From Campanula takesimana (taxonomy: Eukaryota; Streptophyta; Magnoliopsida; Asterales; Campanulaceae): a stretch of 64,000 nucleotides of DNA. Below the pieces are notes generated by a model. The model worked only from the letters and a program-made list of their open reading frames with translations, was not told where the DNA came from and did not search any database. The position numbers and the translations under genes were made by a program. The stretch is from the NCBI GenBank assembly GCA_026119855.1, contig JAOWBW010000270.1, forward strand, positions 1,178,001-1,242,000, given 5' to 3'. Positions 54,948-64,000 of the stretch are shown in pieces. Each line of letters begins with the position of its first letter. Position 1 is the stretch's first letter.

Positions 54948-56408
54948 ATGGGTTCAGAGGATGGAACAAATTTAAGTGAGAGGAATGGGAGTCATTTGCT
55001 TGCTGCAGAGTGGAGCATTGTGATCCAACCCGGTTCTAGCTTGCCATCCCACAATGCAGGCAATGAAGATGAGTGGTTAAAATCGTTCGACAGTATCGAC
55101 GATGAAACAGACCCATGCGAAATGCCAAAAATACATAGAGTTCCTCCGATGCACCGTGAGATAGAGTCCAACCGGAGATGCTACGACCCCCTCGTAGTCT
55201 CGATTGGGCCCCACCATCATGGCAAGCCACCACTCCATCTAATGGAGCACAAGAAACGCCTCTTAACACGACGCTTTGCCGACAAGTCAAATATGACCGT
55301 TGCCAAAGTTCACGACAAGGTTGTTGAGATGGTTGGCAGAGCAAGAGAATGCTATAAGGATGGATCGGTTGATAAGTTTGATGATAAGGCTTTCTCCCGT
55401 ATGATGTTGTTAGATGGTTGCTTTATTATTGAGTTTATGGATTGCATTGTAAACGGACCGGTAGATGATTTGAAAATGAAAAGCCATGACATTGCATTTG
55501 TCCGTCGTGATCTTTTCCTACTTGAAAACCAAATCCCGTACAAGGTTCTTAAAGCATTGATGAGTGTGAGGTTCCCTAAAGGGAGCGGAGGGAAAATGAT
55601 CAAGATATTCATCAAGCGATCCAGGGCCGAGCCTCAAGAAAAACTTAGTTGTATCGAAAAGATCAAAAGGTTAATTTTCATGAGGTGTTCACGAGAAGAT
55701 CGAGACGATGGGTCATCGGGTAAACCCCAGTCTAGGAATCACCCTCTTCATCTTCTTGAAAAAGTGAGGAAACAACTAATAGATGTTTCTGCATTTGGGA
55801 GGGACGGATGCTTTCTAAAAGGTGAATGGTGCTCGTATCGTTCAGCCATGGAGCTAAAGAGTGTCGGGATTCACTTCCGTCCCGGAAAAGCATGTAGCCG
55901 TCTATCAGACATATCATTCGAATCAACCGGGTTCTCCTCATGTCTCACTCTCCCTCCAATCACAATTGACGACTCGACCAAATCCTTACTCTTGAACTTG
56001 GTCGCCTACGAAGCCTGCCCGGACACTCCAGATGACTTTGGGGTAACTTCTTATCTCTCATTCATGGATTCACTCATTGATAAGGCAGAAGATGTGAAGG
56101 AGTTGAGGTCAAAGGGCATACTTCTAAACTACCTTGGTAGTGACCAACAAGTGGCTGATTTGTTCAATGAGATTGCCAAAGATTTGGTGCCTAACCCTCA
56201 TGCTTTTGTTCGTGTTAAAGATTGCATTGAGAAGCATTATAAGAACAACTTGAAATTGTGGATAGCTGAATGGAAACATGCTCATTTTAGTAGCCCATGG
56301 ACTTGTATTGCTTTTGTTGCGGCTATATTGGCTCTTAGCTTGAGTGTATCGCAGACTGTATTGGGCGCAATTCAAACTAACCTTGCAGCGCACCCACCTA
56401 AGAATTGA
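54948..56408 (+). CDS. DUF247 / UPF0481 family protein
   Basis: Single exon, 486 aa, from ATG 54948 (context AAGTATGGG); a frame start at 54933 is GTG, not ATG. DUF247 runs from about residue 60 to 460: IHRVPPMHREIESNRRCYDP, VSIGPHHHGKPPLHLMEHKK, MMLLDGCFIIEFMD and DLFLLENQIPYKVL are family hallmarks. A C-terminal hydrophobic segment (WTCIAFVAAILALSLSV, about residues 450-474) predicts a membrane anchor with a short tail, as usual here. DUF247 is a large plant-specific family; in grasses some members are self-incompatibility determinants, but most have no assigned biochemical role, and none is claimed here. No stop, frameshift or insertion: apparently intact, and the only undisturbed gene in the right half. 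Confidence 0.93.
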   Translation: MGSEDGTNLSERNGSHLLAAEWSIVIQPGSSLPSHNAGNEDEWLKSFDSIDDETDPCEMPKIHRVPPMHREIESNRRCYDPLVVSIGPHHHGKPPLHLMEHKKRLLTRRFADKSNMTVAKVHDKVVEMVGRARECYKDGSVDKFDDKAFSRMMLLDGCFIIEFMDCIVNGPVDDLKMKSHDIAFVRRDLFLLENQIPYKVLKALMSVRFPKGSGGKMIKIFIKRSRAEPQEKLSCIEKIKRLIFMRCSREDRDDGSSGKPQSRNHPLHLLEKVRKQLIDVSAFGRDGCFLKGEWCSYRSAMELKSVGIHFRPGKACSRLSDISFESTGFSSCLTLPPITIDDSTKSLLLNLVAYEACPDTPDDFGVTSYLSFMDSLIDKAEDVKELRSKGILLNYLGSDQQVADLFNEIAKDLVPNPHAFVRVKDCIEKHYKNNLKLWIAEWKHAHFSSPWTCIAFVAAILALSLSVSQTVLGAIQTNLAAHPPKN

Positions 56409-57139
56409 CGGAGATGAGGATCAAGATAGAAACATTTTTACTCTATATGTTGTACTACATTTTATGAACTGTAGTTGTTAATTTGGTTGTTTCAACCTAC
56501 TTTTAGATTATATCTAAGATAATGTTGTTCTTTGGGGAAGAAAATGATAATCTGCCAGCCTTATATGATCTTCAATTCATTTTGGAGAAGCTATTATGAT
56601 CATTTCTCGTTCATTGTTGATTAGAAATGAGAAAGAGAGTGAATCTGCAATTTCATTTTTTTAGCATTTCTCTTTCATACTTCAACCAGACCCAATTCAT
56701 TTTGGAGAAGCTATCATGATAAACTGTGGATAGCTGAATGTGACTAGTCTAATAATTATCACTATTTCATTTTTCGTCCGTCCCAAAATGAATATCGTGC
56801 TTCTAAATAATGAAATAGAATTAGTACAATTTTACCATTATACGAATAAAGCACGATCCTTAAAACCGTTGACAAGTAAAATGTGATATCTATTATGAGA
56901 TGATGGAGTAGCAAATATTTCCCCACTGCCTTCAACCCACCCCACTCCCAGTGTGGTTCTGGCTGCCACGATACGCAGTATTATCATTTGTAGGTTCAAA
57001 ACTTCTTCCCCTTATTCTAACTGCTAGCTTTTATTGATTTCCATTTTGTATACTATACCTGTTCCAGGTTTCTTACCTCTTTGCAGGACCAATTGGCTTT
57101 TTTATTTTTTTGCAAGATAATGAATTGTTTTTGTAAATA
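56409..57139 (+). other. DUF247 3' region with short local duplications
   Basis: AATTCATTTTGGAGAAGCTA occurs at about 56573 and 56695. GTGGATAGCTGAATG from the end of the coding sequence (56260) recurs at about 56726. No coding sequence. Confidence 0.6.
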
Positions 57140-57402
57140 CTCACTCTGTTCTGTCCCACAAAGATAGTCTCATTTTTGACTTTTCATGGTCAACAAAAAT
57201 GAACTTTGACCAACCATTGGTGACGTTCTAATCATTCTAGTGAAATTGTAAAAATTTTACTTGATAAATCATTAAGTGATTTATCAATAATAATTTTTAA
57301 AATTTCATTGTGATCATTAAATTGACACTAATGTTTGGTCAAAATTTATTTTCATTGACCATAAAAAGTCAAAATGAGACTATCTTTCCAAGACAGAGGG
57401 AG
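57140..57402. mobile_element. Stowaway-like MITE
   Basis: CTCACTCTGTTCTGTCCCAC at the left, AAGACAGAGGGAG at the right, TA on both sides. Same family as 16115-16370. Sits between two near copies of GGTTTCTT...CAAGATAATGAATTGT (57068-57130, 57415-57470). Confidence 0.8.
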
Positions 57403-57863
57403 TATCTGTTATAATAGGTTTCTTCCCTCTTCCAGGACCATTTTTTTTTTCAAGATAATGAATTGTCTGTTTGCATCACCTCCATGGACGTCTAATGTAG
57501 ATCATTCTCTGCTACCGATTCTGTCCCTCCAAACACCCCTCACATTCTGCTGCATCTTCTTCAACTATAAGACCCTATAAGGATCATATGAATCTATATC
57601 GTTTTAGATAATTTAGTAACTTTATTATCCTATGCTATGATTACATTATTATTAATTTTTCTTGGTTTTCAATTTCAAAAATGGGTTCATTTCAAATTTC
57701 AATTTATGTCCTTTTCTAGGTTTTCAGTTGCTAAATCTTCATATAAATAACATAGTCCTTGTTAAGAAACATCGCATGCATTAATCTGAGAGCAGAGAGT
57801 TCAAACAATAAATGGAAAGATCTACTTTACTAATGATAAAATAAAGTAGTTTCCTATTTTTAG

Positions 57864-58931
57864 TGTTGGGAATATGCCTTTGAATCAAAAAATGGTATTT
57901 TTAGTTGAGGATATGTCCCCGACAAGTATTGTGATTTTGGGACGGAATGGTGTGGCTAAGGCCAGAAGCAGTTGCCATAAAAACCGAGACAATGCGCAGA
58001 AGTGTTTGGCAAACAAAGTGGGCCGTTGACTTTTCTGTTTTGGAAAGTGACGTTTGGACTTTGGCAAAGTGAGCCAAACAAGGACTAGTTTCTTTGGTTA
58101 GTTGTTTTAGGACTCCGTCCTAAATTAATTAGTATTCCTATTTTGGTACAAAGAGTTTTTAGAATTAGGAAAGTAGATTCCTAATTAGATTAGATTTACT
58201 TTGTGCACAAGAAATAGGTTTCCTCTTCCTTTTGGGTTTCTAGTATTTATGCCTATAAATACTAACCCCTCCCATAGCATAATATTTAGTCTGTCATCTT
58301 TGAGAGTTACAAGTAGAGATCTAGGATTTAGGTTGACGGAATTATTTGCCTAAATAATTCGTGCAACTAAATTAGAGAGATTGTCTTTTGTAATTGTCAT
58401 TGAATAGTAATATATTCTCCCTCCGCCCGTGGACGTAGCCAAGTTGGTGAACCACGTAAATTCTTGTGTTTGTGATTGATTATTTCGTTGATCATCGTTC
58501 TTTTATATATTTTGCTCTAACAAGTGGCACCAGAGCTTGGTTGGTTAGAGATCTTGGGATTTCCGCTGCAGAAAAAGAAGATGGGTCAAGGATCTGAATC
58601 ATCAATCGACAAGTTCAATGTGAAGAATAGCTTTACTTTATGGCAAGTAAAGATGAAGGCTCTGTTGAGAGACAAGGGATTGTGGGTCCCGGTGGCTATG
58701 GCGATAAAGGATCGGAAGGATTCTAACGGAAAGGCCGTCTCTACGGGTAATACTCCGGCTGGAGTATCGGATGCGGAGAAGAAGAAAGCAGCAGAGAAGG
58801 AAGCGGCAGATTTGGTGGATCTAGATGAGAGGGCTCATTCAAAAATCATTAGAGGTTTGGATGATGAAGTTCTAGTCAACATACCAGATTTGGATTCCGG
58901 TGGTGCTTTGTGGTTGTTGTTGGAAGACATG
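57864..58931 (+). mobile_element. Ty1/copia element, 5' part, cut by the Tat/Ogre-like insertion
   Basis: 5' LTR 57864-58522 (TGTTGGGAATATGCC...GCTCTAACA, TATAAATA at 58254-58261), primer site TGGCACCAGAGC at 58525-58536, then gag. Coding stops at 58931, where a new LTR begins; the remainder would lie beyond the window. Confidence 0.85.
58581..58931 (+). pseudogene. Copia gag N-terminal part, interrupted
   Basis: ATG 58581: MGQGSESSIDKFNVKNSFTL, WQVKMKALLRDKGLW and a charged linker, then DLDERAHSKIIRGLDDEVLV, as in copia UBN2-type gag. Open for 117 codons to the insertion point inside LLLEDM. Confidence 0.85.
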
Positions 58932-60042
58932 TGTTAGTACCCGACCTGAAAATGAGTTTATTAGGACTTTCCCAAATATACAAGGACTTTATAGGAATTA
59001 GAAACCTTACAAAGACTTGTCCCGGATTCCCAAAATATCTCATTTATGGCAAAATCTATCAAATTAGGTAATAAATGGTTTCCTTAAAACCATGCAGAAA
59101 CCCTAGCTTAAGAATCAAGTCAGCCGGCAGCCTTGGCCACGCGGCCAACATTGCTCCGCGTTGATCTTGGCCACGCGGCCACTATTGTAACCGGCATCAA
59201 CAATGGCCAGGCGGCCAACCTCGCGCCGGATGATCTGGACCATCAGATCCTCCCATCAGTTTACTATATAAACCAATCCATGCTATTGGTTTAGGGGGAT
59301 CCGATTTTGAGAGCTCTAAGTACGAATGTTGGAGTTCTTAAACACTATTTTGCTCTCTAATTAGCATTCAAACACTCAAGAAGTTCCAAGGTTTATTTCT
59401 TGCCAAACATAGGTAAGTTTTCTAACTTATTTCTTCGTGTTCTTGCATTATTTTTAAGGTAGATCTTTATATTCATGTTCGTACATGTTTATTCATAGTT
59501 TCTTCATATTCTTTGCATGCTCATTCATATGTTCATAATATGTTCTTCGCATGTTCTTCGTGTTCATAGATTAAAACCTTATTTATGCTATATTTAGGGT
59601 TGCGATCTTCATAATTACATGTTATTTCATAGCCGATGATGATCGAGGGTTCATCGACCCGAGGATGATCTAGGAACTACTTCTAAACCCTAATCTTTAG
59701 GTAATTTCCCCCATCATTATGCATGATCCCGATTCTTCTGCCTATTCTAAATTCTTCTCGAACTACGCTGACCTGAGCTTCTCACATTGAGAGGAACGTA
59801 GGCAATCTTCGGATCCGGTCTCAAACACTAACACACTACTAACACATTCATCATGATAGAAAGACCGATCATTTGGGCAATAGGAGTGATAACGTTCAAT
59901 ATTCTTCTCTTGTTGTAATTTGACCCCCGAACCCATTAACATGCTTTTTCTCAAAGTTTTGGCTATAATTAAAACGGCGTGGCGACTCTCATAATTTTAA
60001 TGTTACTATGAATATTCTCAAATTCAAACACACCTATTCACA
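58932..60042 (+). repeat. 5' LTR of the Tat/Ogre-like element
   Basis: 1111 bp, TGTTAGTACCCGACC...CCTATTCACA. TATATAAA at 59265-59272. Upstream (59134-59215) is a GGCCACGCGGCCA motif cluster. Confidence 0.8.
59134..59215. repeat. GGCCACGCGGCCA motif cluster
   Basis: TTGGCCACGCGGCCAACATT, TTGGCCACGCGGCCACTATT and ATGGCCAGGCGGCCAACC within 82 bp, 50-130 bp upstream of the TATA box. Confidence 0.85.
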
Positions 60043-60043
60043 G

Positions 60044-60061
60044 TGGCGACTCTGCTGGGGA
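60044..60061 (+). other. Primer binding site (Arg-tRNA type)
   Basis: TGGCGACTCTGCTGGGGA, one base after the LTR, as in Tat/Ogre elements. A related GGCGACTCT also occurs inside the LTR at about 59981. Confidence 0.75.
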
Positions 60062-60112
60062 CTGCTTTGAAACTTTTTCAAACTTAGTGGGTCTAACTTT
60101 CGTCACATCATG

Positions 60113-60722
60113 ATGCCTGCCATGTTTACACATGCACACACCTGCCATGTGTACACATGCACACACCTGCCATGTGTACACATGCACACACCTGCCATGT
60201 TTACACATGCACACACTTTCCATGTCTACACATGCACCCTACACACACTTACCATGTTTACACATGCACACACTTGCCATGTTTACACGTGCACCTCACA
60301 CACACCTGCCATGTTTACACATGCACCCTACACACACTTTCCATGCTTACACATGCACACACTTGCCATGTATACACATGCACACACTGGCCATGTCTAC
60401 ACATGCACACACCTGCCATGTTTACACACGCACACACCTGCCATGTTTACACATGCACACTTGCCATGTTTACACATGCACACACCTGCCATGTTTACAC
60501 ATGCACACACCTGCCATGTTTACACATGCACACACTTGCCATGTTTACACACGCACACACCTGTCATGTTTACACAAACACACACCCGCCATGTTTACAC
60601 ATGCACACACCTGCCATGTTTACACATGCACACACCTGCCATGTTTACACATGCACACTTGCCATGTTTTCACGTGCCCCCTACAGTTAAGCCATGTTTA
60701 CACATGCACCCGCGCACTCCGC
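60113..60722. repeat. 25-bp minisatellite in the leader
   Basis: About two dozen copies of CCATGTTTACACATGCACAC plus ACCTG, with variants of 19, 25 and about 29 bp. Period 25 shifts frame by one each unit, so all three plus frames stay open for 177-244 codons; these frames are a by-product, not genes. Followed by (TACCTTG)n at 60737-60770. Confidence 0.9.
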
Positions 60723-60770
60723 CATGTTAATACTCGTACCTTGTACCTTGTACCTTGTACCATGTACCTT

Positions 60771-61239
60771 TGTTATTCTCGCCTTAGTATTAGGGTCAAA
60801 CAAAACTCTGCTATGCTCCCTTGTACATTATTTTCCTTCTCATGCATTGCATTGGCATCATCCTAACATTAAAAACTTCTCTCTTTTCTCCCTAAAAAAA
60901 GAATTAGTTTTTACCACACACTACCACTAGTCCGTGTCAGCACTGCACAGGTCCCCATTACCCGGAGTATTCGATGTGCAGGAATTTGTGCGCTACTGCC
61001 GCCCTCTTTTCGAGTCACTCGTCTACTCCACTCACCGTGTACGTTCCGCGAGCGGTGGGAACCTTTAACCTAACCCGTGTCAACCCACACATAGAGATTA
61101 GAACACTCCTCGGACCACCCATTTAAGATGTAAATAAATGCAAATCTTTTAGCAAAATAAAATATGCATTGCATCTAGGCGACCTCTAAGGTCCATCGCT
61201 CATCCGTTGGGCCATCATTGCGATCCATTTGGGTCTACC
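60771..61239. other. Leader spacer between the two arrays
   Basis: Unique-looking C-rich sequence with no frame of interest. Confidence 0.5.
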
Positions 61240-62880
61240 CTTCACCTTCGACCGCCTAGGTCAACCTTACCAACCTTCGACCTCTTAGGCCAACCTTTGA
61301 CCCCCCTAGGTCAACCTTTGACCTCCTAGGTCAACCTTATCTACCTTTGACCTCCTAGGTCAACCTTTGACCACCTAGGTCAATCTTCCCAACCTTTGAC
61401 CTCCTAGGTCAACCTTATCAACCTTTGACCGCCTAGGTCAACCTTCTCAACCTTTGGCCCCCTAGGTCAACCTTTGACCGCCTTGGTCAACCCTCTGAAC
61501 CTTTAACCTCCTAGGTCAACCTTTGACCCCCTAGGTTAACTTTCTCCGCTCTTGACCCCCTTAGGTCAACCTTTGACCCCTAGGTCAACCTTCTCCGCTC
61601 TTGACCCCCTTAGGTCAACCTTTGACCCCCTAGGTCAACTTTCTCCGCTCTTGACCCCCTTAGGTCAACCTTTGACCCCTAGGTCAACCTTCTCCGCTCT
61701 TGACCCCCTTAGGTCAACCTTTGACCCCTTAGGTCAATCTTATCCGTTTAAGTCAACCTTTGACCCCTAGGTCAACCTCATTTGTCTTTTAACCTCTTAG
61801 GTCAACCTTTGACCCCCTAGGTCAACTTTCTCCGCTCTTGACCTCCTTAGGTCAACCTTCGACCTCTTAGGTCAACCTTTGACCCCCTAGGTCAACCTTA
61901 CCAACCTTTGACCTCTTAGGTCTACCCTTGACCCCCTAGGTCAACTTTATCAACCTCCGACCTCTTAGGTCAACCCTTGACCTCCTAGGTCAACCTTATC
62001 ACCTTCGACCTCTTAGGTCACCCCTCGACCTCTTAGGTCAACCTTTGACCCCATAGGTCATTCTCATCTGCCTTTGACCCCATAGGTCAAACCTTGGACC
62101 CCTTAGGTCAACTTTACCACCCCTCGATCTCTTAGGTCAACCTTTGACCACTTAGGTCAACCTTATCTGCCTTTGACCTCTGAGGTCAACCTTTGACTCC
62201 CTAAGTCAACCCAATCACCTTTCGACTTCTTAAGTCAACCTTTGACCCTTAGGTCAACCTTATCCGCTATTGACCTCTTAGGTCAATCTTTGGTCCCATA
62301 GGTGAACCCAATTACCTTTGACCTTAACCCGCTTAGGTCAAACCGTCATCCTGACCCACCTAGGTCATTATTTGACCCACCGTTGTCCATACCAACCTAG
62401 GTCAACCCGTCTCGACCCGTTTAGGTCCACACACCATCCTCGACCCATCTAGGTCAACTCGTCCGTCTTAGGTTAAAACTACCCCTTTACCTTTGACCCA
62501 TCTAGGTCAATCCTTGGCCCTCTTAAGTCGACTTGCCCGTCTTGAATCTATATACCGACCTCCATAGGTCAACCAACCCGAATAGGTCAACCAACTCACA
62601 TTCGACCCGCTTAGGTCAAACCATGTTTATCCCACTTAGATCATCCCATAGGAAACCCGCTACAACCCGCTATCTTGATTCATTCACCATATAGGTCAAT
62701 CCAACCCTTCTCATTTAGGTCGACCTATCCATTACCCATCTAGGTCAACCCACCATTATCATCGCATTCTAGCTTGAACCACTTCTTGTCTGAAACCTTA
62801 GGTCAAACCTTAGGTCAAATTTAGGTCAAACCATAAGTCAAACCATACCCGACTCAATCAAAACCAACTCCTATAGGTCT
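61240..62880. repeat. TAGGTCAACCTTTGACC array in the leader
   Basis: Dozens of about 19-20-bp units (CTAGGTCAACCTTTGACCCC), with a higher-order period near 50-55 bp at 61540-61860 (CTCCGCTCTTGACC blocks). Units decay toward 62400-62880. Nearly every unit has GGTCAA and TTGACC in inverted orientation. Confidence 0.9.
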
Positions 62881-63014
62881 TCCTCACCCATGCTTGACCA
62901 AGGACCGAGTCATCTCCGGCTTTTGACCTCAAGATCGCTCTTTATCTTAAAAAGACTCTATCAAATTGCCCTATGGTCACCTCTCACCTCTTAAAAAAAA
63001 AAGGTCTAACTTGA

Positions 63015-63090
63015 TTCGAACTACGGCGACCTGAGCCTCTTATTATGTGGGACCTCTCCCTCATGGTAAGGGGAACGTAGGCAACTTCGG
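63015..63090. repeat. Leader copy of an LTR segment
   Basis: TTCGAACTACGGCGACCTGAG ... GGGGAACGTAGGCAAC parallels CTCGAACTACGCTGACCTGA ... AGGAACGTAGGCAATC in the LTR (59756-59806), with an extra insert. Confidence 0.8.
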
Positions 63091-63249
63091 CCCGGTCAAA
63101 CTTTCAATTTTTTACCAAAATGCATTTCAAAAATGTGGACACCGACTCTTTTCCAAAAAATGATTTTATAACGATGCCTTATCATTAAATACGAATCTAA
63201 TTTAATTCAACTAAGAGGCTTAATTCTTTCATGAATAGAGTTCTGCATC

Positions 63250-63942
63250 ATGTCGGCTGCAAGGAACATCGAAGTTGCAACTGAAGCTGCTACCCAAGAT
63301 CCCGAGACAATCCTCTACACCGGTACTGCTCTCAGTAAGGAAGCATCCCACTTCGAAGCCATCCTCGATGAACAAGCAATCCACTTTAAGGCCATTCTCA
63401 ACGAGCAAGCAACACACTTTCAGAAGGAGATGCATAAGAACCTAAGAGATATCGAGAGGCGCCATTTGTCTGACATTCGTGGCGTTTATGATTACCTCAG
63501 TCGAGTTCTCCCTCTTGCTCAATGTCAACACCCGTACGCTCCCCAAATGTACGGGCCGCCACAGACTGTCCCCGTCGGGATGCCTCCTATGACTACTCAT
63601 CAACAAGGGGTGCCGGTACCTAAATCACCCTCAAAGACAGTTCGTGAAAGGAAGGACGAGCGCGAATTCGACGACTTAGGTATGCCGTTAGCCAAACTCT
63701 TCAAAAGTCTAGTTCAAGCCGGCAAGTTGTCTCCTTTGATCAACTATGAACCAAGTAGGGTGAAGCAATGCTTGGATCCCTCCAAACACTGCCAATACCA
63801 CCAGTTAATTGGGCATGACACCGAAGATTGCGTCCAATTGAGGAGAAAGATTCAAAGCCTCATTGACAGCGAAGCCATCACCCGCCAACGGAATACATGG
63901 GCATGGGCAAAAGAGGAAATTGGGGCTACCTCCTTTAAATAA
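63250..63942 (+). CDS. Tat/Ogre-like gag (230 aa)
   Basis: ATG 63250 to TAA 63940. The N-terminal half has a repeated heptad-like block (HFEAILDEQA, HFKAILNEQA, HFQKEMHKN), probably coiled coil. The middle is rich in Pro and Gln. The C-terminal part has LAKLFKSLVQAGKLSPLINY and the zinc-like motif CQYHQLIGHDTEDC (CX2HX4HX4C), followed by LRRKIQSLIDS, as in Tat-lineage gag. Shorter than many Tat gags and ends with its own stop, so it may be a reduced or first-ORF version. No stop inside. The structural role (particle assembly, RNA binding) is by family only. Confidence 0.75.
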   Translation: MSAARNIEVATEAATQDPETILYTGTALSKEASHFEAILDEQAIHFKAILNEQATHFQKEMHKNLRDIERRHLSDIRGVYDYLSRVLPLAQCQHPYAPQMYGPPQTVPVGMPPMTTHQQGVPVPKSPSKTVRERKDEREFDDLGMPLAKLFKSLVQAGKLSPLINYEPSRVKQCLDPSKHCQYHQLIGHDTEDCVQLRRKIQSLIDSEAITRQRNTWAWAKEEIGATSFK

Positions 63943-64000
63943 AAGAAAAGAAAAGGGTCATTCAGTCTTCGTAGGTTCTAGAGTGTCCTTAGTTAAAAGT

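Larger units (their letters stand above)
58932..64000 (+). mobile_element. Tat/Ogre-like Ty3/gypsy element, 5' part
   Basis: LTR 58932-60042, primer site resembling the Arg-tRNA type of Tat/Ogre elements, 3.2 kb leader with two tandem arrays, and gag at 63250. The polymerase region is outside the window, so lineage rests on primer site, leader length and gag. Confidence 0.8.

Noticed and set aside
60110..60866. Three overlapping plus-strand ORFs of 177-244 codons rich in Cys and His
   Set aside because: They come from the 25-bp tandem repeat, whose period keeps every frame open; no family resemblance.

Overview
The window is from the nuclear genome of a flowering plant, most likely a eudicot; the species cannot be told. 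Evidence: spliced GT-AG genes of plant families, AT-rich DNA, dense Stowaway-like MITEs with CTCCCTCCGTCCC ends, Helitrons, and Ty1/copia and Ty3/gypsy elements primed by plant initiator-Met or Arg-type tRNA sites. No rRNA, tRNA, CRISPR or bacterial-type feature was seen. Only four pieces of host coding sequence are supported: an apparently intact 3-ketodihydrosphingosine reductase gene (8805-17889, three exons, 324 aa), a two-exon 3' fragment of a mitochondrial-type peroxiredoxin IIF gene (19973-20243), a broken FAR1-related/MULE-derived gene on the minus strand (exons from 41155 down to 21185), and an intact single-exon DUF247 (UPF0481) gene (54948-56408). Layout: 1-1312 end of a chromovirus-type LTR; 2574-7646 probable Helitron with nested MITEs; 8805-17889 KDSR gene, whose intron 1 holds a solo LTR and a MITE split by a gag/protease-only copia element that itself carries a hairpin MITE in one LTR; 19973-20243 PRXIIF fragment; 21185-41155 FAR1-like gene, with a solo LTR inside its last exon and a 13.8 kb Helitron inside intron 1. 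That Helitron contains a MITE split by a rearranged Tekay-type gypsy/copia composite, a further solo LTR, more MITEs and a tandemly duplicated segment. 42962-45585 is a second reduced copia element; 47261-53822 is a degenerate copia element interrupted by a nearly complete, possibly CRM-like gypsy element (48125-53453); 54948-56408 DUF247 gene; 57864-58931 a copia element cut by a Tat/Ogre-like element (58932 to beyond the window end). The Tat/Ogre-like leader holds a 25-bp minisatellite and a 1.6 kb array of paired TTGACC sites. Most of the window is therefore transposon inserted into transposon. Many insertions can be ordered from target-site duplications and restored reading frames. The less usual signals are: GC-rich short repeats at comparable places in LTRs of unrelated families; a TTGACC (W-box-like) array in a retroelement leader; inverted-pair ATACA/TGTAT motifs confined to the introns of the FAR1-like gene; and a strong bias of TE nonsense codons toward C:G to T:A changes.
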